NCBI RefSeq assembly: GCF_002898515.1
Contig: NZ_PPFX01000025.1
Coordinates: 1 to 62,140 of the forward strand
Direction of reading: 5' to 3'
Source: Geothermobacter hydrogeniphilus
GTDB taxonomy: Bacteria; Desulfobacterota; Desulfuromonadia; Desulfuromonadales; Geothermobacteraceae
Length of the DNA stretch: 62,140 nt
Within the stretch, counting starts at the first letter, position 1. Each line of letters starts with the position of its first letter. The position numbers and the translations under genes were made by a program. The notes beneath the pieces are model-generated. The model did no database searches and had not been told where the DNA came from. It saw only the letters and a list, made by a program, of their open reading frames with translations. Positions 16,641-23,823 of the stretch are shown piece after piece.

Positions 16641-18132
16641 GGGGTTCCTCTTTCGATTCGAATGAAGGGTGTTGTTGAACGGGGATCTCTATTATGAATG
16701 TCGACCCTTCGCCAATTTTACTTACGACTTTTAACATGCCACCGTGCTGTTCCACCAGTTGTTTGCAGATCGGCAGACCAAGCCCGGTCCCCTGGTTCTT
16801 GGTGGTAAAGAAGGGAACAAAAATCCGTTCCAGGGCCGACGGGGCGATTCCCGGTCCGGTGTCACTGATTTCAACGCGCAGCACATCCGTCCCCGCGGCA
16901 TTGATCACCCGCGACGTCTGGACCGTCAGGGTTCCTCCCTCTTCCATCGCCTGGATCGCGTTGATGATGATATTGAAGAAGACCTGTTGAATCTGCTTGA
17001 CGTCGGCCCAGGCCGGCGGCAGGTCACGAGCGAACTCCTTGACCCGATGAATGTTCCGGGCTTCGGGATGCTGGCCGACGAAAAAGAGGGTTTCCTTGAT
17101 CAGTCCATTGATATCGACCCAGGAGAATTCCGGCTTTCCGGGGCGTCCAAAATAAAGCAGGTCAGTCACCGTCTTGTTCAGACGGGCGATCTGCGCCAGG
17201 ACCTGGTCAACCACTTCACGACGCGGATCGGATTCCGGAAAGTCCTCGGCCAGGACCGAAATAGCGCCGCTTATCCCGGCCAGCGGGTTCTTGATTTCGT
17301 GCGCCAGGCCGGTTGCCATTTCACCGACCGAGGCCAGCCGGTCGGCCCGCTGCATCTGCTGGTAATGGTACTCCTCAAGTTCAGCCTGAGCCTTCTGCAG
17401 ATTGTCTACCATAGAATTGAAACTGCGTACCAGGCTGCCCATCTCATCGGCATACTTCGGCTCAAGCCGCACCGACAGATCCCCTTCTTCAACCTTGGCC
17501 ATGGTTTCCGCCATGGTTTCAATGGGGCGCTTGACGAAACGAAGAAGCAGGAACGATGTTCCGGCGGAGAGAATGACAATTGAGACCACCATGTGCAGCA
17601 TGAAGAACTGGTACGATTCCCAAATCTGCCCGGTCATCTCATTGAGTGAAAAATTGAGGTTGAGAACGCCGACCACCTTGCGGCCGTAACCGTGACAGAT
17701 GAAACAGCGCTCGTCAGAGACAATCGGCTTGACCATCCCCAACACTTCACCGCCATCGGTCTTGAACACCCCTTCACTGCGGTTGTTCTGGTAGAGATTG
17801 AGATCAAAACTGTCGATCTGCCGACCGATTTCATCCGGCCGGGCCGATTTGAGAATTGTACCGTCGGGATGAAAGATGCGGACGTTGGTAAGCCGGTGGC
17901 TGCGGCCGACCATTTCCAGGATAGCCTGCACATCATAGCTGTTGCCGACCCTCATGGAATTGAAAATCGATTTTTCAACCGTGGTCAGAAGAAGCTTGGC
18001 GCTTTCCCGAGTCGACTGGATGAGATGCTGTTCTTCGCGCCGGATGTGAAACATGGTGAAGGTACCGATAACCACGGCAACCAGCAGAATATTGAGGATG
18101 ATCACCCGTATGACCAGGCTGTTGAATATCAC
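16627..18132 (-). CDS. Membrane histidine kinase with a c-type haem motif in its sensor domain
   Basis: The protein has 501 residues and probably starts at GTG 18132. TM1 covers about 8-29, a periplasmic domain about 31-177, TM2 about 178-198 and HAMP about 199-255. The phospho-acceptor is H278 (GLAHEIKNP), and the ATPase domain has an N-box (NAIQAME), DTGPG and a GTGLGL lid motif. The periplasmic domain contains CFICH at 143-147, a CxxCH haem-attachment site, on the side of the membrane where cytochrome c maturation works. This suggests haem-based sensing of redox state or a small ligand. The gene overlaps its response regulator by 14 bp. If the single CxxCH is not haemylated it would still be a Cache/PAS-like sensor kinase. 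Confidence 0.93.
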   Translation of the reverse strand: MIFNSLVIRVIILNILLVAVVIGTFTMFHIRREEQHLIQSTRESAKLLLTTVEKSIFNSMRVGNSYDVQAILEMVGRSHRLTNVRIFHPDGTILKSARPDEIGRQIDSFDLNLYQNNRSEGVFKTDGGEVLGMVKPIVSDERCFICHGYGRKVVGVLNLNFSLNEMTGQIWESYQFFMLHMVVSIVILSAGTSFLLLRFVKRPIETMAETMAKVEEGDLSVRLEPKYADEMGSLVRSFNSMVDNLQKAQAELEEYHYQQMQRADRLASVGEMATGLAHEIKNPLAGISGAISVLAEDFPESDPRREVVDQVLAQIARLNKTVTDLLYFGRPGKPEFSWVDINGLIKETLFFVGQHPEARNIHRVKEFARDLPPAWADVKQIQQVFFNIIINAIQAMEEGGTLTVQTSRVINAAGTDVLRVEISDTGPGIAPSALERIFVPFFTTKNQGTGLGLPICKQLVEQHGGMLKVVSKIGEGSTFIIEIPVQQHPSFESKEEPRVET

Positions 18133-18210
18133 GTCGATTCCATTCGCGTCACAGGCGTGGTTGTCACTCCCGACAGGGGCATCAGCGGGTGGTTGCGGAA
18201 AAGAGGACCT

Positions 18211-18765
18211 TTACTTTTCGTCATCTCCGACCAGATAGGAAAGGATAATGTCATCAAGTCCCGGTTCGGCAGTCTCCGCAGCCTGACCGGGGGAGACAGG
18301 AGGAACCTTCTGCGCAGCCGGAACGGCTGGTTTGTCTGTTGCCTTGGCGACCCGGGGCTCGGCCCCGGACGCCTGCTTCCGGGGGGATGGTGCCGCGGCG
18401 GCGCGCCCCTGCCGCTGCGGTGCCCCCCCGGACGCGACAGCGGCGTCGGGAGCCCGTGTCCCTTCCGATTCCGGCGCCACCGCGGGATTGACGATCGGCT
18501 GGTGACCCTGCAGGCGGTCATCGAACTCACCGTCCTTGAGTCGCCGCAACATCTCCTTGTGCTGCTCTTTCATCAGGTCTTCAACCACCTGCCCGAGGTT
18601 GTCGACCTTGGTGATATCGGCATAAGAGGTTTTCTGTGACGCGAGGATGGTCCCGCCACAGTACAGCAGGGTGACAATCGTCGGCGACTTCAGCCCACCA
18701 TCCTCGGTCTGGACATGGTAGAGTTCACCCTTGTAACGAAAGTTGTGGTTAAACCCGACTATCAT
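18211..18765 (-). CDS. Conserved hypothetical protein with disordered Pro/Ala-rich C-terminus
   Basis: The protein has 184 residues. ATG 18765 with GAGGG 5 nt upstream is preferred over an in-frame TTG four codons earlier. The N-terminal 85 residues look folded (core GFNHNFRYKGELYHVQTED, then LLYCGGTILASQKTSYAD and a charged helix). About 85 residues of Pro/Ala/Gln-rich low-complexity sequence follow, then a short acidic end (LDDIILSYLVGDDEK). I recognise it only as a type of hypothetical protein seen in delta-proteobacteria. It lies between the GerMN gene and the kinase on the same strand, 78 bp before the kinase, so it may share their transcript. The disordered linker with a conserved terminal helix suggests a docking protein; the partner is unknown. 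Confidence 0.75.
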   Translation of the reverse strand: MIVGFNHNFRYKGELYHVQTEDGGLKSPTIVTLLYCGGTILASQKTSYADITKVDNLGQVVEDLMKEQHKEMLRRLKDGEFDDRLQGHQPIVNPAVAPESEGTRAPDAAVASGGAPQRQGRAAAAPSPRKQASGAEPRVAKATDKPAVPAAQKVPPVSPGQAAETAEPGLDDIILSYLVGDDEK

Positions 18766-18868
18766 GACAACCCTCAACCCACATCAAAAGACAAGATCCT
18801 GATCCATCAATGCAATAACTGTATGCAGACCGGAATCGACGCAAACCAGCCCGGACCATGCTCCGGCC

Positions 18869-19492
18869 TCAGCGACCACGCCGCGTCTCACCAGACGGAG
18901 CATTGAAAAGCTCGGCCGGCAATTCAGGAAGGCGGCTATCCGACCGGACATAACGAAAGTCGGCGATCACCGGGGCCCGCAGGTCAACATGTCCCTTGAT
19001 TGTATCAACAGCCTTTCCCTCGACCAGAAAACGAACCTGCCGGACATAGGGAAAGTTAACTGCCAGAGTATCGACAACGGCATAGACCGTCAACAGTTCC
19101 GAATGACTGCCGCCGGGATGGGCGACAATAAAATCACGGCTGAAATCAACGGTTACCAGGTCATCCTCGATTTTCACCGACCGAATCCGGGTACGATCGG
19201 GGAGGACCGGAACACGGTCACCGTTCGGGCCGTCAACCAGAGACTGCAGGATCGCCAGAAGACACTCTTCGTCATTCGGACAATCCTCGACCTGGCGGTT
19301 CTCGGCTTCCAGACGATGACCGTCAGCCGTCGTAAAATACAGCAGTACTTCCCTCATGACCGTCGGCCGAACGGGTCGGGCAATCGTCGGGGCGGGTTGG
19401 TCCGACGTCTTCACCAGGTACCTGCGCGCCAGCAGCCCGCCCAAAACGCCAAGAACCAGCAGAAAAGCAATCAGCAGCAGCCGCCGTCCCAT
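18869..19492 (-). CDS. GerMN-domain protein, membrane-anchored
   Basis: The protein has 207 residues. An N-terminal hydrophobic segment (about 4-23, GLL ARR boundary) serves as anchor or uncleaved signal. From about 47 it has the GerMN layout: a beta strand VLLYFTTADG, a LxxLVDGP motif (LQSLVDGPN), VKIEDDLVTVDFSRDF, then VYAVVDTLAVNFPYVRQVRFLVEG. GerMN domains occur in spore germination proteins but are common in non-sporulating bacteria as envelope proteins. Its ATG overlaps the murI stop by one base (TGATG), so translation is coupled to murI, which fits a cell-wall-related role. The precise function is not known. Confidence 0.85.
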   Translation of the reverse strand: MGRRLLLIAFLLVLGVLGGLLARRYLVKTSDQPAPTIARPVRPTVMREVLLYFTTADGHRLEAENRQVEDCPNDEECLLAILQSLVDGPNGDRVPVLPDRTRIRSVKIEDDLVTVDFSRDFIVAHPGGSHSELLTVYAVVDTLAVNFPYVRQVRFLVEGKAVDTIKGHVDLRAPVIADFRYVRSDSRLPELPAELFNAPSGETRRGR

Positions 19493-20352
19493 CAGACCAC
19501 TCCCCCAGCTTCAGCCATCAGGCGTTCGTCCCCGACGACGGACGATTGAACACCTCCGTCAAGCTCAACCTGCTCGACTCCCGTAAGCTCGGCACCGAGA
19601 AACGCACTGCCGACGCGACAGAAACGATCGGGCAGATCGGTTACATGGAAACGTACTCCCCCCCTGCCCCTCCGACAGAAGAGATTCCGCTCTCTGAGCA
19701 GGTCCCGCACCGCAACGGCGGTTGCCGCCGCCGAGTCGACCAGGACTGTTTCCGTGCCCAGCAGTTCCGACAGAACCGGCTTGAGCAACGGGTAGTGAGT
19801 ACAGCCGAGTACCAGGGTGTCGATCCCTTCCCGACGAAGGGGTTCCAGGTATTCTTCAGCGGCAATCCGTGCCACCCGATGTCCGGCCCAGCCTTCTTCG
19901 GCCAGGGGAACAAACAGCGGACAGGCGGCACTCACCACCCTGGCGAGCGGATCGACCCGCAAAATCGCTTTGTTGTAAGCCATGCTGCGCACCGTCCCCT
20001 CGGTTCCAACCACCCCGATCCGCCCACGCGATGAAGCCAGTACGGCCTGACGGGCTCCGGGCTCGATCACGCCGACAACCGGCAGTTGAAAACAGGCGGC
20101 CAGATGAGGCAGGGCTACGGCAGAGGCGGTGTTGCAGGCCACCACCAACAGTTTGACCCCCCGGGAAACCAGAAATCCGGCCGCCTGCTCGGCATAGCCT
20201 ATGACAGTCGCCGGACTCTTGGTTCCATACGGCACGCGCGCGGTATCACCGAGGTAGACAAATGTTTCTCCCGGCAACAGCCGCATCGCCTCCTTGAGAA
20301 CCGTCAGGCCACCGATACCCGAATCAAAAATACCTATGGGTTGTTGTACCAT
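19492..20352 (-). CDS. murI: Glutamate racemase
   Basis: The protein has 286 residues. It interconverts L- and D-glutamate for peptidoglycan. Family marks are GIFDSGIGGLTV (7-18), YLGDTARVPYG (33-43), catalytic C73 in ACNTAS and catalytic C184 in GCTHYP. The C-terminus has about 20 extra residues beyond the usual end. It is the first gene of a minus-strand unit (murI, GerMN, hypothetical, kinase, regulator) with a good sigma-70 promoter 80-110 bp upstream. The stop overlaps the next start. Confidence 0.96.
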   Translation of the reverse strand: MVQQPIGIFDSGIGGLTVLKEAMRLLPGETFVYLGDTARVPYGTKSPATVIGYAEQAAGFLVSRGVKLLVVACNTASAVALPHLAACFQLPVVGVIEPGARQAVLASSRGRIGVVGTEGTVRSMAYNKAILRVDPLARVVSAACPLFVPLAEEGWAGHRVARIAAEEYLEPLRREGIDTLVLGCTHYPLLKPVLSELLGTETVLVDSAAATAVAVRDLLRERNLFCRRGRGGVRFHVTDLPDRFCRVGSAFLGAELTGVEQVELDGGVQSSVVGDERLMAEAGGVV

Positions 20353-20431
20353 CGTGCCAGTTATCTCTTCCGACAGGACCTGGGAAAAGGGGCCCGAAGA
20401 AAGAGACGGGACCCTGAGGGCGAATGTATGA

Positions 20432-20460
20432 TGCTAGTGTGCCCCTTGTAAAATGTCAAC
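20432..20460 (-). promoter_or_regulatory. Sigma-70 type promoter for murI
   Basis: Minus strand: TTGACA (20460-20455), 17-bp spacer, TAGCAT (20437-20432), about 80 bp upstream of the murI start. The -35 is a consensus match and the -10 matches at 4 of 6 positions. Confidence 0.65.
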
Positions 20461-20585
20461 CGCGATCCCTTCCGCGCACTCACAGCCGGGACCTCTCACG
20501 ACAGAGACTTGCGGTTGCGATGGCAATGATTTACCATTGCTCAATTTTGATTCACTGACTGCCGACCACAGCAAAGGGGACCAAG

Positions 20586-20912
20586 ATGGAAGCTCTCAAG
20601 GAGTTTTTCCAAAGTCTGCAGACCGAACACCTGGTGGAACTGCTGCGGCAGATGAACCTCGCCGAACTTGTTCAAAATCCGGCCTTTCTCGGGTCCATGG
20701 GCATCATCGCAGCTCTCTGCCTTTTCAAACGCTGGTACGGGTTCCTGGGATCGGTGATGGGCCTGACCGGCTTCGTCTGGCTGATCTCATATACCCTGCA
20801 GCAGGGAACCGACCTGCAGGGGGGATCCAATTCGACGCTGCTGGTCTTCATCGGCGGCGGGGTCGTCATCATCGGGCTGATGATCTACCTGCTGTTCATC
20901 AAGTCCGACTGA
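20586..20912 (+). CDS. Small membrane protein with about three hydrophobic segments
   Basis: The protein has 108 residues; start ATG 20586 is preceded by a GGGGA ribosome site. An amphipathic N-terminus (MEALKEFFQSLQTEHLVELL) is followed by hydrophobic segments at about 36-46, 54-68 and 84-104. I do not recognise a family. It is divergent from murI and lies 20 bp before the dehydratase-like gene on the same strand, so the two are probably co-transcribed. A longer open frame overlaps this region in another phase, but the membrane-protein composition and ribosome site favour this one. Confidence 0.8.
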   Translation: MEALKEFFQSLQTEHLVELLRQMNLAELVQNPAFLGSMGIIAALCLFKRWYGFLGSVMGLTGFVWLISYTLQQGTDLQGGSNSTLLVFIGGGVVIIGLMIYLLFIKSD

Positions 20913-20932
20913 GTCGAAAGGAAGACCACCGC

Positions 20933-21907
20933 ATGATTGGCTTTACCGCTACGATTCCGCTTGAAATCCTGATCGCCGCAGGCAGGCAACCGGTTGATCT
21001 GCGGCAGCTCTTTCTGGCGGCCGAAAATCCCGGCGAGCTGATCGACGAGGCCGAACTGGCAGGCTTCCCGGTCCATTGCGACCCCTGGCTCAAAGGCTTT
21101 TACAGCTGCATTCTGCGTCATGGCATCCGGGAAGTCATCGTAGTCACCAATAACCAGCCCGGGATCGGCGAACTGGCCTCCCTGCTCAGCCTGCACGATG
21201 TCAGAGTCTTTCCCTTCACCTATCCGGCAGACCGCTCGGCGGAAAGTCTGGCCCTGGAGATAAAGAAACTGGCACGACATCTCGGCGCCGCACCGGCCGA
21301 CATCGACCAGGCCCGGCAGCAGTTGAACCGGATTCGCGGCAAAATCAACCGGATCGATCGCCTGTTTCGCGAACAGCAACGCGGTTCAAGCAGGCAGGTC
21401 ATCGAACTGCTGCTGGCGACCTGTGACATGCAGGGTGATCCGCAGGCCTTTGCGGATCAGGTTGACAGCCGGCTCACCGAACTGGAGCATCAACCGCGAC
21501 GTCCGCAACAACTGCAACTTGCCTGTATCGGTGAGATCCCCCTTTGCAGCAACCTTTATGAAACCCTTGAGGAACAGGGTGCGGCCATCATTTACTGCGA
21601 GCAGGGTCGACAGGCCGCCATGCCTTTCGAAAGTGATTCCCTGGTCGAACAGTACCGTCAATTCACCCTGCCGTATGACATCTTCACCCGGATAAGTTTC
21701 TGCCGGAATGATCTTGATCACACCCCGACAGACGGCATCCTGCTGTTCAGCAACAGTGCACCCGTGCAGCAGATTGGAGAAATGCTCATTCGTCAGCAGC
21801 TCAGGTATCCGTTGCTGACGCTGTTCAACCAGCGACCGGGGGAACTCGACGCCGCCAACAGGATGAAGCTGGAAGGCTTCCTCGACACCCTGCGTAGCGG
21901 GGATTAA
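20933..21907 (+). CDS. 2-hydroxyacyl-CoA dehydratase D-component-like protein
   Basis: The protein has 324 residues. ATG 20933 (AGGA upstream) is chosen because homology-like sequence begins here (MIGFTATIPLEILIAAGRQPVDL), although the frame is open further 5'. The pattern PLEILIAAG-x-P near the N-terminus, then the HCDPWLKGFYSCIL and VIVVTNNQPGIGELAS blocks, fits the HgdB/BcrC-type fold that carries an iron-sulfur cluster. Cys at about 45, 54, 166, 199 and 207 are possible ligands. These proteins take part in ATP-driven radical dehydration or aryl-CoA reduction, or belong to less studied double-cubane-cluster relatives. No second subunit or ATP-dependent activase is next to it, so substrate and partner are unknown. 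Confidence 0.8.
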   Translation: MIGFTATIPLEILIAAGRQPVDLRQLFLAAENPGELIDEAELAGFPVHCDPWLKGFYSCILRHGIREVIVVTNNQPGIGELASLLSLHDVRVFPFTYPADRSAESLALEIKKLARHLGAAPADIDQARQQLNRIRGKINRIDRLFREQQRGSSRQVIELLLATCDMQGDPQAFADQVDSRLTELEHQPRRPQQLQLACIGEIPLCSNLYETLEEQGAAIIYCEQGRQAAMPFESDSLVEQYRQFTLPYDIFTRISFCRNDLDHTPTDGILLFSNSAPVQQIGEMLIRQQLRYPLLTLFNQRPGELDAANRMKLEGFLDTLRSGD

Positions 21908-21962
21908 CGTCATCACCTCAACCAGACGAACGTGAGAGCTGGAACGAAGGGTTTATGAAATC

Positions 21963-22229
21963 ATGGCCTTGCAAAAACGTGATCTGATTTTTGTTGCTAT
22001 TATGATTGCCGTTCTCGGTACTTTTTTCCTGATCTCGGGACAGGAAAAAACTACCAGAGTACCCTTTGACAACATTCACCAGAAGTATTACCCCATCATC
22101 CGCAACGAAGGGAAAAAAGCGGGGGAAAAATTCTGCAAAGAATGCCACACCGAAGAGAAGATTCCTTTCCCACCCAAGCATCCGCCCAAATTTCGCTGTC
22201 TCTTCTGCCACAAGCTCACTGAACGCTGA
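21963..22229 (+). CDS. Small membrane-anchored diheme cytochrome
   Basis: The protein has 88 residues. A single N-terminal TM segment (about 8-24) is followed by a short periplasmic domain with CKECH (58-62) and CLFCH (79-83). This is a minimal diheme electron carrier, probably tethered to the outer face of the inner membrane. It lies 55 bp after the dehydratase-like gene on the same strand; whether it shares that transcript is not clear. A strong hairpin with a T-run follows at 22275-22326. Confidence 0.88.
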   Translation: MALQKRDLIFVAIMIAVLGTFFLISGQEKTTRVPFDNIHQKYYPIIRNEGKKAGEKFCKECHTEEKIPFPPKHPPKFRCLFCHKLTER

Positions 22230-22274
22230 TAAGCTCAGCACCGGCGAAGAGTGCAAGTCATTGACCTCCCTGCG

Positions 22275-22326
22275 CTTTCCAAAAACTGCGGCGAACCTGC
22301 GGGGACGCCGCAAGTTTTTTGGAAAG
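22275..22326 (+). terminator. Terminator downstream of the diheme cytochrome
   Basis: Long inverted repeat: CTTTCCAAAAACTGCGGCG pairs with the complementary arm ending GGAAAG at 22326, with small bulges. GCGGCG/CGCCGC forms the core, followed by AAGTTTTTT. It may work in both directions. The rest of 22230-22605 has no convincing gene. Confidence 0.75.
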
Positions 22327-22358
22327 TCGCATTTCAATCCAGGCAATCACCCTCTTCA

Positions 22359-22390
22359 GCCGGCATGAACCCACTGATTCATGTGCCGGC
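22359..22390 (+). other. Intergenic hairpin of unknown role
   Basis: GCCGGCA...TGCCGGC forms a 7-bp stem extended by TGAA/TTCA with a two-base bulge. No T-tract follows. It sits in the leader region before the sigma-54-driven miniprotein gene and could be a structured RNA or a protein-binding site; nothing in the sequence decides. Confidence 0.35.
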
Positions 22391-22605
22391 AACGCAGAGA
22401 GCCCGCACCTCGTTGTTGTGCGACGTCCCCCCCCATCTGTATTTATCTTGACGAAATCACCGACACTGATTGTCCGGCCAAATAACCAATTTCGACATTT
22501 TACCGTAACAGCCCTCCCCCGACAGCCTCGTGGTTTCTCTAAGGAACTGTTATTTTTCTCAATTATAACGGCATGTTTGACCTGCAACTGAGCCACCTCC
22601 AGCAA

Positions 22606-22623
22606 ATGGCATCCTTGTTGCAT
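22606..22623 (+). promoter_or_regulatory. Putative sigma-54 promoter of the 36-residue miniprotein gene
   Basis: TGGCATCCTTGTTGCA has GG (22608-22609) and GC (22620-22621) exactly 10 nt apart and matches the TGGCA...TTGCA consensus closely. Initiation near 22633 would leave a 21-nt leader holding the ribosome site (AGGGGGA) before the ATG at 22654. Confidence 0.7.
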
Positions 22624-22653
22624 TTTAAGGAAAACCTAATTCCAGGGGGACCC

Positions 22654-22764
22654 ATGGCACCATCGAATCGGGATCGCAACATTGTCAACTATCTGCTTTA
22701 CACCCTGGCCGGAAGCGTCCTGGTGGTATTGTTCTTTTCCCTGCTGCTGTGGCTGAATTCCTGA
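22654..22764 (+). CDS. 36-residue single-pass membrane miniprotein
   Basis: A short ORF (36 codons plus stop) begins at ATG 22654 with AGGGGGA 4 nt upstream. The product has a charged N-terminus (MAPSNRDRNIVN) and one strong TM helix (about 13-34) ending WLNS. It has a close-to-consensus sigma-54 promoter directly upstream and a strong terminator downstream, so it appears to be a self-contained single-gene transcript. No family is recognised. Small TM proteins of this size often modulate a membrane kinase, transporter or respiratory complex; here the target is unknown. Confidence 0.7.
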   Translation: MAPSNRDRNIVNYLLYTLAGSVLVVLFFSLLLWLNS

Positions 22765-22798
22765 CCACGTCCACCCAGCCATGTCTTTGTTGTCACTG

Positions 22799-22841
22799 AC
22801 ACAGAAAAGCCGCGACCTTTCGGGCCGCGGCTTTTCTGTGT
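22799..22841 (+). terminator. Bidirectional terminator between miniprotein gene and nrdG
   Basis: A perfect 16-bp inverted repeat (ACACAGAAAAGCCGCG and its complement) flanks an 11-nt loop. A- and T-rich outer arms give a usable T-run on both strands. It lies between converging genes. Confidence 0.9.
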
Positions 22842-22866
22842 GATTCCTGCCCCCTGAAAATCCGGA

Positions 22867-23562
22867 TCAGAGTCCCCGCAACACCGCCTCATCCACATAG
22901 CCGGCAGCAACAGACCGCAGATCTTCCATGGCTTCGGGAGAATGTGGCTGCAAAGCACTGCAGCCATCATCAAGAGCATGCTCCGGCACAAACTGCTGCA
23001 GCACCCAGCGCGAAGCCCCGCTCACCAGTTTGCCGAGAGCCTCGATATCACGCTCCTCAACGAGACCGGGAACACAGGTGGTGCGTAGCTCGTATTCCAC
23101 CCCGTCCCGCAGCAACAGCTCGACGGTACGCCGCAACACGCCGAGACTGACCGGCCCACGATGAAGCTCCCCATAACGTTGCGGGGAGGTTTTCAGGTCC
23201 AGCGCGATAAAATCAAGCCATCGCCTCTGAAGCAGTGATTCCAGGACCTGGGGCGCCAACCCGTTGGTGTCGATTTTGACCAGCAGGCCAAGATCCTTGA
23301 CCTGCTCGACCAGGCAGTCAAGCTCCGGCGCCAGAGTCGGCTCACCGCCGGTCATCACCACTCCGTCAATAAATTCGCGCCTGGATTCCAGGTCCTCCAG
23401 CACCGCCTCTAGCGGATAATCGTCGAGGGTTTCCGGGGCAAGGACCAGGGAAGGATTGTGGCAGAAGGGGCAGGTCAGGTTGCAGCCGGAAAAAAAAACC
23501 AGGGAAGCAATCCTGCCGGGATAATCCAGCAGGCTTGTTCCCTGAAAACCTTTAATCGCCAT
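22867..23562 (-). CDS. nrdG: Anaerobic ribonucleotide reductase activase (radical SAM, NrdG2 type)
   Basis: The protein has 231 residues. It generates the glycyl radical on class III ribonucleotide reductase using SAM and a [4Fe-4S] cluster. The cluster motif CxxxCxxC is at C27, C31 and C34 (GCNLTCPFCHN); the GGEP motif follows (MTGGEPTL). The N-terminal FQGTSLLDYPG and CHNPSLV signatures match the NrdG2 subfamily (TIGR02495). It is 14 bp downstream of the small glycyl-radical ORF and in the same unit as nrdD. Confidence 0.93.
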   Translation of the reverse strand: MAIKGFQGTSLLDYPGRIASLVFFSGCNLTCPFCHNPSLVLAPETLDDYPLEAVLEDLESRREFIDGVVMTGGEPTLAPELDCLVEQVKDLGLLVKIDTNGLAPQVLESLLQRRWLDFIALDLKTSPQRYGELHRGPVSLGVLRRTVELLLRDGVEYELRTTCVPGLVEERDIEALGKLVSGASRWVLQQFVPEHALDDGCSALQPHSPEAMEDLRSVAAGYVDEAVLRGL

Positions 23563-23576
23563 AATCAGTCCCGGTA

Positions 23577-23720
23577 TCAGTCCTTGCTCTTCTGGGCCAC
23601 CAGGTATTCAGCACGGTCCTTGAACTCTTCCTTCTTCCCCTTGTTCCACTGCTGAACCGGGCGGAAGAACCCGCACACCCTTGAGTAAACCTCCGTTCTT
23701 GCATCGCACTTGGTCGCCAT
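23577..23720 (-). CDS. Stand-alone glycyl-radical polypeptide of class III ribonucleotide reductase
   Basis: This 47-residue protein starts at ATG 23720 behind a strong GGAGG site. It contains the block expected at the very end of NrdD: C-x-ARTEVYSRVCGFFRPVQQW, then NKGKKEEFKDR. RVCGF is the glycyl-radical motif, with the glycine at residue 17. The large NrdD upstream stops right after the first half of its zinc-binding segment, so the radical-bearing tail is translated separately, in a different reading phase and 103 bp downstream. The dedicated ribosome site argues for a real split gene rather than a sequencing frameshift. A split radical domain is known in principle from YfiD/GrcA, which rescues pyruvate formate-lyase. 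Confidence 0.85.
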   Translation of the reverse strand: MATKCDARTEVYSRVCGFFRPVQQWNKGKKEEFKDRAEYLVAQKSKD

Positions 23721-23823
23721 CTGATCCTCCTCTGGATGCGAGCGGGTACACACCGTTCTGTGACTGTGTCAATGCGACCGCGCTCCAGTAAAGTCCTTGC
23801 CAATCGGACATGATTCAACCTCG

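Noticed and set aside
20453-20932. Possible 160-residue N-terminal extension of the dehydratase-like gene
   Set aside because: The extension overlaps the membrane-protein gene in another phase, has no family features, and a ribosome site precedes the internal ATG at 20933.
22607-22622. Sigma-70 reading of the region upstream of the miniprotein
   Set aside because: No -35/-10 pair with acceptable spacing was found; the GG-N10-GC match is far better.
22230-22650. Cyclic-dinucleotide (GEMM) riboswitch considered for the leader after the diheme gene, and likewise for 15043-15135
   Set aside because: The conserved GEMM core could not be found in either region; only simple hairpins are present.
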